Shown here: positions 54,715 to 64,000 of the stretch, piece after piece | How the letters are laid out: each line of letters starts with the position of its first letter | Position numbering within the stretch: position 1 is the stretch's first letter | Origin: Ga0077555 sp963741565 | GTDB lineage: Bacteria > Pseudomonadota > Alphaproteobacteria > Rhizobiales > Hyphomicrobiaceae | NCBI GenBank assembly: GCA_963741565.1 | Contig: CAVUIK010000001.1 | Coordinates: 62,001 to 126,000, forward strand | Length of the DNA: 64,000 bases | Direction of reading: 5' to 3' | Program-made: the position numbers and the translations under genes | Notes under the pieces: generated by a model | What the model saw: only the letters and a program-made list of their open reading frames with translations | Told to the model about the DNA's origin: nothing | Databases searched by the model: none

Positions 54715-57687
54715 CTACCGCCGAGCGCGCGCTTCCATCTCCCACTGACGTTTCTGACAGGTGTTGCGCACTGTCATTTCGCTGGCGCGGAACGCGCCCG
54801 TCATCTTGCGGTCGAGGAGATCGACGCAGGCGCGATAGGCTGCCAGCGCACCCTGCACATCACGATCATTGCCGATGCGGATGTTGCCGAGCCGCTCATA
54901 CGAGGTGGCGTAGGCAACCATCCAGGAGCCATGGTCGGCGCTGTGCTCGTGCAGCGCACGCATCATCTCGTGAAAATTGAGATAGTGCGGGCGGGCGGCC
55001 TCGAACGCCTCGTCGTTACCTTTTCGGGCGAGCGCGCCGTTCCAGATCGTGTCGCCAAGCTTGCGCTCGAGAATGGCGAGGTTGAACGTGATCCCCTTGT
55101 GGGCTGCTGCAACTTTCCCCATGTCGAGGACTTGGCGATGCGCTTTGCGATAGGCGTCGAGTGCAAGTCCGGTCTCTCCCGCGTTTTCGCGCTGATCGCC
55201 GATCCGTTCGCTGGCGCGCGCACTGCAGGCCTGCCACTCGAGAGAGGCGCTCGAATAGCTGAGCAGGCCGGTGCAGATCGCCAGGGTCTCCTGATAGGCC
55301 TTCAGCGCGGATTGATGATCAGCGTCGCTGGAGGCATTGCGGCTGCGGTCGCCACGCGCGCGATACATGTCGCCGATATCCATCAGCCGGCGCGCGATCA
55401 AATGGCTGGTCCGTCGCCGGAAAGGATCCTCGTGCTCGAGCTTTCGGAGTTGGTCGAGGGCTTGGCGCAAGTCCTTGAGCGCGGCTTCATGGTCGTCGAA
55501 GCGGGCGGCGAGCAGGCCGCGCTCGGCGTAGGCGCGCGCGCGTGAAAGCCGCGTTTCGGTGTGTCCTGCATCTTCCGTCAACAGCGCCTCGGTACTGTTG
55601 ATCGCATCCGTCAGCAGCCGCGTGGCAATTGACCGCTCCTTTTCGTCGACCGCGTCGTCGATGGCCGTTTCGGCAAGCGCCCGGCGCACCGGCAGGCTCG
55701 CTTGATCGAGCCGTTCGAGCTGCTGGCGGCGTTGCGCCGTTTGAGCGCCGACGGTGCGCGCCTTGTCGTGATGGCCGACGTTGAACTCCAGCGCCGACAG
55801 CCGGTCCGCGATGTTCGCCCGGTCGAGGGGGGCGTCGGGCCGGCGGTCCGGAAGCTTCGCTTGGCTTTCAGCCAGGCGCGCTGCGACTTCCAAAGCGGCG
55901 CGCTGGTCCGTGAGGTTGCCACGGTCGGCTGCGGCATCGGCGATCTCGATCGCGGCCCGCATCGCGATCCGCTGGCGATCGGGCATCCGCTCGTGGATTG
56001 CCGGTGGACCTGCGCCGCCAAATGCGAGCGCCTGCCGGGCGGTGAGGCCTCGGCGGGCGGCGCACGCGAGATCGCCCATCAGCCGGCACGTTATGGCTAG
56101 GTCGAGGTGTGCTTGTCCGAGCAAGCGCTGCTGCGTTTCAAACGTCGACCGCAAAACCGGCGTCGCAAGCAGCATCGTGGTCGCGCGCCACGTTGCGACA
56201 TAGGCGTCTTGCAACCGGCCTTGCTCCCGGTGGGCGTGGCCGAGATGCAAGTGACCCATTGCGGCTTCGTGCCGGGCCGGTATCCGGTCTGACGATTTGG
56301 CGAGCACATCTTCGGCGCGCCGCGAGCCATCCGCGGCGCTAGCGAGCTGGGCCTCGGAATGGCCGAAGGCGCGGTAGGAAACAGTGAGCGCATTGCGGAT
56401 TTGCAGGGCAACGATATCGCGGCTCGGATCGGCGGCTGGCGAAGCGGAGAGGCGTTTCAGACTGGCCTCGCCGGCATCGAGCACGCGTTTCAACGTACGC
56501 TGGTCCGGAGCGGCGCGTGCCTGAACGATCACGCGCTCGATCGCTTCGGTGAGGGACGCTTGCGTCGCTCCGAGTGTCTGTTCCAGCTCGCGCTGCCGGT
56601 CGATCGCCCTGCGCCGAACGGTATCGGCGGCCTGCGCGGTTTGCTCTGCCTGCCGGCGCTGGAGCTCGAGATCGGTAATCTTCTGTTCGGCACGCTTGCG
56701 ATCCGCTTCGGCTTGTCGCTGGGCACGACGTTCGGCGTCGCGTTCGGCAATCGCCTTGGCTTCGCGGTCTTGGGCCTGCTTCAGCCGGGTTTCGGCGGCG
56801 GTGCGGGCGTCGGTGGCGGCAGCGAGATCCCGCCGCTCGGCCGCCCGGGCCTTGGCCTCGGCCTCGCGCGCCTGGCGTTCGGCGGCAAGAGCCGTCTCGG
56901 CGGTCTTGGCGAGGGTTGCCGCTTCGCTCGCCTGTTGGGCCGCGGTCTCCGCCTGGCGCCGGGCTACGTTGCCGGAGATCTCGAGTTGCGACCGCGTTTC
57001 GCTGAGCGACCAGGCATAGCCGAGCGCGGCCAGTGCCAAGGCGCCGAGGGCCCCGGTCAGCCAACGGCTCGGCTGGGCGCTTCCGCGGCGGCTTGCAAGC
57101 GCCAATTCGGCAATGCCGTCGCCGGTGCGGGGATGATCGGGCGGTCGCCGCGTAAGCCAGGCTTCGGCTGCGGCAAGCTCGGCGCTATGCAGCAGCGCCT
57201 CGGGCCGCTGGTGCTCGATCCATTGATAAGCCCGGGTCGCGAGCCGCGTGCCTTCACGGATCCACACGCCATCCTTGCTCAGAACGTCGACGAGCTCCGT
57301 CATGTGCTGGTCCGGGTCGAAGATGCCGGTTTGCGGCACGCCACTCGCCCGAATCCCGGGCTCGGCTTGTTCGGCAGGGTCGACTTGGACGCGGACGATC
57401 ACCAGGCGTTTGCCTTGGCGCTGCGCTTCGGCGGCCGCCCATCGGCACCATTTGGACTTGGTGGCGCTGGGGCTGGTCAGCCAGAGCACCACATCGGCCG
57501 CCCGGATCAGCCGCGCGCGCTCGGCCTGTCCGCTCTCGTTGAACGGCAGGTCCTGCCGGTCGAATGTGACGGTGAACCCGCGCGTCTCGAGGGCGCTAAC
57601 CATCGTCTCGGCGGTAGCCAGATCCGGCCAAGCATAGGAAATGAAGAGCTTCAGTTGCCCGTCGGACAGGACGGTTGGTGTCATCAC
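54715..57687 (-). CDS. TIR-domain protein with membrane helix, coiled coil and TPR-like array
   Basis: 990 residues. Residues 12-145 form a TIR domain (LKLFISYAWPDLATAETMVSAL, then DRQDLPF, VVLWLTSPSATKSKWCRW and GKRLVIVRVQVDP). Residues 208-226 (RWLTGALGALALAALGYAW) are a membrane helix, 230-390 a long Ala/Glu/Arg/Gln coiled coil, and about 395-985 helical repeats of TPR character (for example AYVATWRATTMLLATP, LGQAHLDLAITCRLMGDL, EAALKDLRQALDQLRKLE). In NADase TIR domains the catalytic glutamate is four residues after the W of the SxWC motif. Here W80 is followed at +4 by A84. The role may be sensing or scaffolding rather than NAD cleavage. It stands alone. Confidence 0.8.
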   Translation of the reverse strand: MMTPTVLSDGQLKLFISYAWPDLATAETMVSALETRGFTVTFDRQDLPFNESGQAERARLIRAADVVLWLTSPSATKSKWCRWAAAEAQRQGKRLVIVRVQVDPAEQAEPGIRASGVPQTGIFDPDQHMTELVDVLSKDGVWIREGTRLATRAYQWIEHQRPEALLHSAELAAAEAWLTRRPPDHPRTGDGIAELALASRRGSAQPSRWLTGALGALALAALGYAWSLSETRSQLEISGNVARRQAETAAQQASEAATLAKTAETALAAERQAREAEAKARAAERRDLAAATDARTAAETRLKQAQDREAKAIAERDAERRAQRQAEADRKRAEQKITDLELQRRQAEQTAQAADTVRRRAIDRQRELEQTLGATQASLTEAIERVIVQARAAPDQRTLKRVLDAGEASLKRLSASPAADPSRDIVALQIRNALTVSYRAFGHSEAQLASAADGSRRAEDVLAKSSDRIPARHEAAMGHLHLGHAHREQGRLQDAYVATWRATTMLLATPVLRSTFETQQRLLGQAHLDLAITCRLMGDLACAARRGLTARQALAFGGAGPPAIHERMPDRQRIAMRAAIEIADAAADRGNLTDQRAALEVAARLAESQAKLPDRRPDAPLDRANIADRLSALEFNVGHHDKARTVGAQTAQRRQQLERLDQASLPVRRALAETAIDDAVDEKERSIATRLLTDAINSTEALLTEDAGHTETRLSRARAYAERGLLAARFDDHEAALKDLRQALDQLRKLEHEDPFRRRTSHLIARRLMDIGDMYRARGDRSRNASSDADHQSALKAYQETLAICTGLLSYSSASLEWQACSARASERIGDQRENAGETGLALDAYRKAHRQVLDMGKVAAAHKGITFNLAILERKLGDTIWNGALARKGNDEAFEAARPHYLNFHEMMRALHEHSADHGSWMVAYATSYERLGNIRIGNDRDVQGALAAYRACVDLLDRKMTGAFRASEMTVRNTCQKRQWEMEARARR

Positions 57688-57864
57688 TTACCCCACTTGC
57701 ACAGTTGGCGTGATTGATGGGGGCGCTGTCATCAAGGTCAATATGCCGACGGCCCAAATGGCATCGGACTTGCCATCACCGTTAACGCTGCCAGACCCAT
57801 CGCAGCCGCTGGTCGCCGGCCGTATCGGGCCGGTCTGGCATTTACCGGCGCCGTTGCTTTTTCG

Positions 57865-57931
57865 TTGACTTGGCCAAGCTGCCCTAGGTAAGAACAACCA
57901 TCTTTTGGCACTCGATGAAATTGAGTGCTAA
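57865..57931 (+). promoter_or_regulatory. groESL promoter region with CIRCE (HrcA operator)
   Basis: TTGGCACTC-N9-GAGTGCTAA at 57905-57931 is the CIRCE operator with one change from TTAGCACTC. It lies 70 bases before groES. A TTGACT at 57865-57870 with a weak TAAGAA-like -10 about 18 bases later places the start near the CIRCE. Repression by HrcA is well established for this element. The rest of the 313-base gap to the TIR gene is empty. Confidence 0.9.
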
Positions 57932-58000
57932 CAAGATGTCCCCATAACCGAGCCTGGGTTCGACATTCGTCAACCCTCTGTATCTGGAGCGTAATCTGAG

Positions 58001-58291
58001 ATGAAGTTTCGTCCCCTCCACGACCGTGTGGTCGTCAAGCGCGCCGAGAGCGAGACCAAGTCCGCCGGCGGCATCATCATCCCCGATACGGCCGGCGAGA
58101 AGCCGAGCCAAGGCGAGATCATCGCCGTCGGCCCGGGTGGCCGCGACGAGAGCGGCAAGCTGATCCCGATCGACCTGAAAAAGGGCGACAAGGTGCTGTT
58201 CGGCAAGTGGTCCGGCACTGAGGTCAAGATCGACGGCAAGGAACTGCTGATCATGAAGGAAAGCGACATCATGGGCGTGCTCGAGAAGTAA
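58001..58291 (+). CDS. groES: Co-chaperonin GroES
   Basis: 96 residues, typical length. Landmarks are KFRPLHDRVVVKRAESETKSAGGIIIPDTAGEKPSQGEI with the mobile loop, then GDKVLFGKWSGTEVKIDGKELLIMKESDIMGVLE. It forms the heptameric lid of GroEL. groEL follows after about 130 bases. The CIRCE upstream puts both under HrcA control. Confidence 0.97.
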   Translation: MKFRPLHDRVVVKRAESETKSAGGIIIPDTAGEKPSQGEIIAVGPGGRDESGKLIPIDLKKGDKVLFGKWSGTEVKIDGKELLIMKESDIMGVLEK

Positions 58292-58420
58292 CCTCGACGC
58301 GTAGGGATCAGGCGATCGGCTGAAGGTGCGCACATCGGCGCCACCGGCTTGCTTGCCCCTCCCTTTTCCCACCTCGCTTTTCCCATCCCCAATCCCCTCC
58401 ACACGCAGGACCTCTCAACA

Positions 58421-60067
<1,647 letters not shown>

Positions 60068-60152
60068 GGGAGCGCTTCGCTGGCGCTTCGGATGCCCACG
60101 TCGCATCCGCGCCGGCCCGGATGCTTATGGGCATCTGGAGGGCCCAATAAAG

Positions 60153-60184
60153 AGGCCGCGTCGGGCAACCGATGCGGCCTTTCT
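60153..60184. terminator. Terminator after groEL
   Basis: AGGCCGC-G-TCGG / CCGA-T-GCGGCCT stem with a GCAA loop and a TTTCT tail on the plus strand. On the minus strand the tail is CTCTTTATT, so it may serve both the groEL and the convergent unit. Confidence 0.7.
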
Positions 60185-60713
60185 AATTGTGGATACGCTG
60201 CGAGACCTGTGCAGGCGCACGCCGGCGGTAGACCCGCGAAAGGCCGCGGTACGCGGCGCCGCCATTGTCGATGATGGTGAGGCGGATCGTGTTGTCATCG
60301 ATCTTCTCGACGCTGCCGCGCCCGAGCGCCTCCGTGCCATCGCGGCGCAGCCATCGCTCGATCATGACCCCATTCGCGACGGTCCAGTGCCCGGCCGAGC
60401 CGTCGCTGGCGACGCCGTCGACAACAAAGCTGTAGGCGAGACGGCCGCTGCCCCAGAGCGTCCAGATGATCGTGACGTCCTGGCCGAACTCGACGTTGCG
60501 TGTCTCCCAGGTGCCAGGGAAGAAGTCCTGGGATAGTTCGGCCAGTCTTGGCCGCGCTGCTGCTTCCAGCCACGCCGACACCGGAGGGCTGTATGCGCTG
60601 ACAGGTGCGCCTGGGCACGTTGCGCAAATGCAAATGACTGCTGCCATGACGGCGGGGCGTCGAATGGCGCGCCGCGAGTGGTGCACGCCAGTGATTGGGC
60701 CCCGTGTCGGCAT
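60183..60713 (-). CDS. Hypothetical secreted protein
   Basis: About 176 residues from an ATG at 60713. A much longer upstream frame is Arg-rich and overlaps the next gene. A signal-like stretch (RRAIRRPAVMAAVICICATCPGAPVSA) precedes a mature part with AELSQDFFPGTWETRNVEFG, WTLWGSGRLAYSFVVDG and an ending AYRGLSRVYRRRAPAQV. The W/G pattern suggests a small beta-barrel or lipocalin-like domain, unassigned. It lies 11 bases behind the DUF3592-like gene in the same direction, so the two probably form an operon. Confidence 0.55.
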   Translation of the reverse strand: MPTRGPITGVHHSRRAIRRPAVMAAVICICATCPGAPVSAYSPPVSAWLEAAARPRLAELSQDFFPGTWETRNVEFGQDVTIIWTLWGSGRLAYSFVVDGVASDGSAGHWTVANGVMIERWLRRDGTEALGRGSVEKIDDNTIRLTIIDNGGAAYRGLSRVYRRRAPAQVSQRIHN

Positions 60714-60724
60714 GGCGCGCGGTC

Positions 60725-61222
60725 TCATGCGGATTGCTGTCGCCGCCGGCCGGCGACGAGGAATGCCAGCGAGCCAAGGAGCCCGGCGCCGCCGACGCCG
60801 CCCCCGACCCACACGAGCTCGTTGTCGGTCTGGACCTGCCGGCCCGCATCCTCGATGAGGATCGGTTTCGCCTCGGTGTCATCGGCAAGATATTTGATCT
60901 TCACCGTGTTCCGCACGATCTTGTCGGCGCGGATGATCTGGCCGGCAAAGGTGTGGCTGACGGAGACACGCTCAGCCGTCCGCGGCTGGCCGCCCTGGTC
61001 ATTCCAGGCGAGATTGATGTCGTAGCCCGTGCCGCCGCGCCGGCGATTGACGCGCGTTGCGCCTTCTATGGTGGCGGTAGCCTCGCTGCCGCGCGTCTCC
61101 ACGTCCTTGATGTGTTGCGCGTCCCACCACGTGTAGCCGGCGAGCGCCGGGCCGCCGAGGGCCGCGAGCAGAAACAATGACTTCAGCTTGGCAAGTATCC
61201 AGGCCATCATGATGATCCCCAT
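60725..61222 (-). CDS. DUF3592-like two-helix membrane protein
   Basis: About 165 residues from the ATG before GIIMMAWILAKLKS (a frame to 61264 and an inner ATG at 61210 are alternatives). A first helix (FLLAALGGPALAGYTWW), a soluble middle (EATATIEGATRVNRRRGGTGYDINLAWNDQ, VSHTFAGQIIRADKIVRNTVKIKYLADD) and a second helix near the end (WVGGGVGGAGLLGSLAFLVAG) fit the DUF3592 arrangement. Function unknown. It is the first gene of a likely two-gene unit. Confidence 0.65.
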   Translation of the reverse strand: MGIIMMAWILAKLKSLFLLAALGGPALAGYTWWDAQHIKDVETRGSEATATIEGATRVNRRRGGTGYDINLAWNDQGGQPRTAERVSVSHTFAGQIIRADKIVRNTVKIKYLADDTEAKPILIEDAGRQVQTDNELVWVGGGVGGAGLLGSLAFLVAGRRRQQSA

Positions 61223-61393
61223 GGGTTTGAGAATCCGCTCCCCGGGAAAGGCTAACCTGCGCACCAGGGCATGATTGTGTCACGATCTGCGGCTCTGTTC
61301 GCCACTGGATCGGGATGCCGCGAACAGCCGATCTTGCCACCGACGGCATCGCCGCCTATGTCAACCGTCCGCAACTGGAAGCGATCGACGCGC

Positions 61394-62461
61394 ATGCGAC
61401 TAACCCGACGCCGGCTGATCAAATATGTGATGTCAACGGGGGCGGCCGCGGCTGGCGGAGCGACACTGTTCGTGCCGCGAAAGGCCAACGCCTATTACAC
61501 CGGCCCGGTCTCCGATCACTTCAACGGTACGACATTCTTCAACCCCGGAGGGCGCGATCCCAAGGGATTGGGGCGCCTGCTGCAACTCTACACGTCCGAG
61601 AGATGGGCGAAGTGGCCGGATGCATACCCGAGTTCCCGCCTTGACCGGCCGCCGCCATTGGTCGGGGGCCAGGCGGCGCGGATCGCGTTCGTGGGGCATG
61701 CGAGCTGGCTGATCCAGGCAGGCGGCTGCAATATCCTCATCGATCCCGTATGGTCCGATCGCGCGAGCCCGGTGTCGTTCGCCGGCCCCAAACGCGTCAA
61801 TGCACCGGGCATTGCTTTCGACGATTTGCCCCCGATCCACGCGGTGCTGGTCACCCACAACCACTACGATCATCTGGACATCCCGACCTTGGCGCGGATC
61901 TGGCAGCGGGATCGCCCGCAGATCGTGACGCCGCTTGGCAACGATACAATCATGTGCGAGGCAATCGCGGGGCTGTCCGCAACGACCGTCGACTGGGGCG
62001 ATGCATTTGTGCTCTCGCCTGACGTGCGGGTTCATGCGGAGACGACGCAGCACTGGTCGGCGCGAGGCACACGGGACCGTCGCCACGCACTCTGGGCAAG
62101 CTTCGTGCTGGAGACGCCAGCCGGAAAGATCTATGCCATCGGCGACACCGGCTTTGGCGATGGGCGGACGTTCCGCCAGATCGCGGCGCGCCATCCGCGG
62201 ATCCGTAAGGCTTTGATTCCGATCGGCGCCTACGAGCCGCGCTGGTTCATGGGCGATCAGCACATGAACCCGGATGACGCGGTGCAGGCGCTAGAGATTT
62301 GCGGCGCCGAGACGGCGCTGGGCCACCATTGGGGGACGTTCCCGCTGACAACGGAAGGGCACGAACAGCCGCCAGCCGATCTCGCCAAGGCGTTGGCAGC
62401 GCGCGGCCATGCCGCCGAGCAATTCCGCGCCGTACGCCCCGGCGATGTCGTCGACATCTGA
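61394..62461 (+). CDS. Metallo-beta-lactamase-fold hydrolase (NAPE-PLD/UlaG-like) with Tat-like signal
   Basis: About 355 residues started at the ATG before RLTRRRLIKYVMSTGAAAAGGATLF, a twin-arginine-like signal. An upstream ATG at 61358 is possible. The metal site is AVLVTHNHYDHLDIPTLARI (HxHxDH). Other parts are IAFVGHASWLIQAGGCNILIDPVWSDRASP at the front and IYAIGDTGFGDGRTF later, then LGHHWGTFPLT at the end. This is the pattern of NAPE-PLD/YhfI-like enzymes acting on phospholipid or lactone bonds. It probably works outside the cytoplasm. Substrate unknown. Confidence 0.85.
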   Translation: MRLTRRRLIKYVMSTGAAAAGGATLFVPRKANAYYTGPVSDHFNGTTFFNPGGRDPKGLGRLLQLYTSERWAKWPDAYPSSRLDRPPPLVGGQAARIAFVGHASWLIQAGGCNILIDPVWSDRASPVSFAGPKRVNAPGIAFDDLPPIHAVLVTHNHYDHLDIPTLARIWQRDRPQIVTPLGNDTIMCEAIAGLSATTVDWGDAFVLSPDVRVHAETTQHWSARGTRDRRHALWASFVLETPAGKIYAIGDTGFGDGRTFRQIAARHPRIRKALIPIGAYEPRWFMGDQHMNPDDAVQALEICGAETALGHHWGTFPLTTEGHEQPPADLAKALAARGHAAEQFRAVRPGDVVDI

Positions 62462-62771
62462 GCGACCCTTTGGGCGACCGTCACCGCTCCGGCCTGTCGC
62501 CGCTAAGCCCGGTCCGTTGTGATGGCGCCACTGTGCCAGTGAAGAACCTGGGTGCAGGACGATTTGTCCATCGACAGGTCGCACAGTTTTTGGCACGCTG
62601 AGCATATCATGCACCAGCGCGCGCTCAAGTGATTGGTGCAAAATCTGAAACTGATTGAACTGGCTGCGATCTGGCCGAGACACCGGTTGGCTCAGCGGTG
62701 CACGATGTGGCTGTCATTGGATGATGCAAGTCATTGCCAAATGGCCTAAAGACCACAAAATCAGTCGGCTG

Positions 62772-62790
62772 ATGCGAAGTCGCATTTTTT
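62772..62790 (+). terminator. Short terminator or attenuator before the sugar gene
   Basis: ATGCG-AAGT-CGCAT is followed by a six-T tract, ending 20 bases before the fnlA start. The stem is short. Because of its position it may be an attenuator for the polysaccharide genes rather than an end of an upstream unit. The 349-base gap (62462-62810) shows no gene. Confidence 0.5.
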
Positions 62791-62810
62791 GATGCCCAGG
62801 AGCGGTTCTT

Positions 62811-63848
62811 ATGTTCAACGGTCGGGTGTTGGCTATCACCGGCGGCACCGGCTCGTTCGGCAATGCCCTTGTCAGAAGCTTTCTCAAGTCAGACCTGCGC
62901 GAAATCCGCATCTTCAGCCGCGACGAGAAGAAGCAGGATGATATGCGCAAGCGCTACAATCATCCCAAGCTCAGCTTCTATCTCGGAGATGTACGGAACC
63001 TGCGCAGCGTCGAAGCTGCCCTGCGCGGTGTCGACTATTGTTTCCACGCGGCTGCGCTGAAGCAGGTGCCCTCGTGCGAATTCCACCCGATGGAGGCCGT
63101 ACATACCAATGTTCTCGGAACGGAGCACGTTCTGTCGGCCGCCATCCAACTGGGTGTGAAGCGAGTGATCTGCCTGTCGACCGACAAGGCCGTCTATCCC
63201 ATCAATGCCATGGGCATTTCCAAGGCTATGATGGAGAAGGTCATGGTGGCGATGTCGCGCAATCTCGAGGGCTCGGGCATTGTCATTTGCGGTACCCGCT
63301 ATGGGAATGTCATGGCGTCGCGCGGCTCCGTGATCCCGCTGTTTGTCCAACAGGCGCAGGCTGGACAGCCGCTGACGGTCACCGACCCCGCCATGACGCG
63401 CTTCATGATGACGCTCGATGATGCCGTAGCCTTGGTCATCTATGCGTTCCAGCACGGCAAGAATGGCGACATCTTCGTCCAGAAAGCGCCGGCGGCGACG
63501 GTCGGGACGCTGGCCAAGGCCGTGCTCGACATCATGAAGCGCCCTGGCCATGAGATCAAGGAGATCGGAACCCGTCACGGCGAGAAGCTGTTCGAGGTGC
63601 TGCTCAGCCGCGAGGAAGTGGCGGCCGCCGATGACCTCGGTGCGTACTTCAGGGTGCCGAGTGACGCTCGGAAGGACCTGAATTATTCCCAGTACGTCGA
63701 TCAAGGCGAGCAGCGGGTCAACCGCGCCGAGGACTACAACTCCCACAATACCGTCCGCCTCGATGTCCCCAAGATGAAGGAACTGCTGCTGCGTCTCGAT
63801 GTCATGCAACGTCTTTCGCGTGGCGAAGCCGTTGAGTTCGAGGGGTAA
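62811..63848 (+). CDS. fnlA: UDP-N-acetylglucosamine 4,6-dehydratase/5-epimerase, FnlA/CapE-like
   Basis: 345 residues, extended short-chain dehydrogenase with a Rossmann start VLAITGGTGSFGNALVRSFL. Family-specific features are EIRIFSRDEKKQDDMRKRYNHPKLSFYLGDVRN, AALKQVPSCEFHPMEAVHTN, the variant active-site SKAMMEK instead of YxxxK, and RYGNVMASRGSVIPLF. The reaction is inverting dehydration of UDP-GlcNAc at the start of UDP-N-acetyl-L-fucosamine synthesis for surface polysaccharides. The next gene fits the second step (FnlB/WbjC-type reductase). Confidence 0.88.
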   Translation: MFNGRVLAITGGTGSFGNALVRSFLKSDLREIRIFSRDEKKQDDMRKRYNHPKLSFYLGDVRNLRSVEAALRGVDYCFHAAALKQVPSCEFHPMEAVHTNVLGTEHVLSAAIQLGVKRVICLSTDKAVYPINAMGISKAMMEKVMVAMSRNLEGSGIVICGTRYGNVMASRGSVIPLFVQQAQAGQPLTVTDPAMTRFMMTLDDAVALVIYAFQHGKNGDIFVQKAPAATVGTLAKAVLDIMKRPGHEIKEIGTRHGEKLFEVLLSREEVAAADDLGAYFRVPSDARKDLNYSQYVDQGEQRVNRAEDYNSHNTVRLDVPKMKELLLRLDVMQRLSRGEAVEFEG

Positions 63849-63852
63849 CGCC

Positions 63853-64000
63853 ATGCGCGTACTGATCACGGGGGCCGGAGGCTTCATCGGGCGACATCTG
63901 GCCATCCGCCTTGCCGAGACGGGCGTGACGGACGTCCGGGAAATCTCCCGCGAGACCTCAGCCGATACGCTCCGGCGGGCGGTGGCGGATGTTGATTTCG
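63853..64000 (+). CDS. NAD-dependent epimerase/dehydratase, FnlB/WbjC-like (partial)
   Basis: The window ends after 49 codons. The visible start VLITGAGGFIGRHLAIRLAE has the GxxGxxG nucleotide fold. It lies four bases behind fnlA, so they are cotranscribed. By context it is probably the bifunctional reductase-epimerase of the L-FucNAc pathway. With so little sequence another SDR cannot be excluded. Confidence 0.7.
   Translation, partial: MRVLITGAGGFIGRHLAIRLAETGVTDVREISRETSADTLRRAVADVDF

Overview
The window is high-GC DNA from an alphaproteobacterium, most likely of the Hyphomicrobiales (Rhizobiales). The main reasons are the order tolQ-tolR-tolA-tolB-pal-cpoB-tilS-ftsH, a ClpS-ClpA pair, a CIRCE-controlled groESL, a phasin with PhaR-type operator sites, CtrA-like half-sites and an alphaproteobacterial-type heat-shock promoter at ftsH. 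No tRNA, rRNA, CRISPR array, insertion sequence or prophage core was seen. Nearly all of it is ordinary chromosome, with a few accessory islands.

Layout. Bases 1-8600 are catabolic: a FadI-type thiolase end, a VOC protein, a divergent 5-oxoprolinase set (pxpA against pxpBC) with a GntR/UTRA regulator, a GNAT enzyme, a polysaccharide deacetylase, an alpha/beta hydrolase broken by a frameshift, and an enoyl-CoA hydratase. Bases 8870-19870 hold a D,D-carboxypeptidase with a SPOR domain, a phasin, clpS-clpA, an AzlC/AzlD exporter pair, an MFS transporter, a HIT protein, an acyltransferase and an M48 protease. Bases 20000-33000 hold an orphan TTT binding protein, an XRE regulator with an unusually structured leader, an L,D-transpeptidase, an N-acyl-D-amino-acid deacylase, a CHRD surface protein, pgk-gph, a MerR-fadD operon and a dedicated acyl carrier protein with its ketosynthase. 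Bases 33200-36140 are an accessory, heavily frameshifted stretch: a collagen-like protein with two carbohydrate-binding-like repeats, a Peptidase_S74-type remnant and a TM1367-type cyclophilin. Bases 36150-40340 hold PspA, LemA, an HtpX-like protease and a metallo-beta-lactamase-fold protein.

Bases 40600-51630 are the envelope core: tolQRAB, two tiny tandem lipoproteins, pal, a TPR/OmpA hybrid, cpoB, tilS and ftsH. Then come a beta-propeller protein, folP, ybgC on the other strand, a 990-residue TIR-membrane-coiled-coil-TPR protein, groES-groEL, two small membrane or secreted proteins, a second metallo-hydrolase and the start of a UDP-L-FucNAc-type sugar pathway (fnlA plus a partial epimerase).

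The most promising undescribed items are the twin 24-residue mature lipoproteins between tolB and pal, the TPR/OmpA hybrid between pal and cpoB, the large TIR protein that appears to lack the catalytic glutamate, and the XRE gene with operator, promoter, stacked hairpins and overlapping mini-ORFs. At least ten apparent single-base frame changes occur in otherwise well-conserved genes, including clpA. Assembly indels must be excluded before any of them is called a pseudogene.
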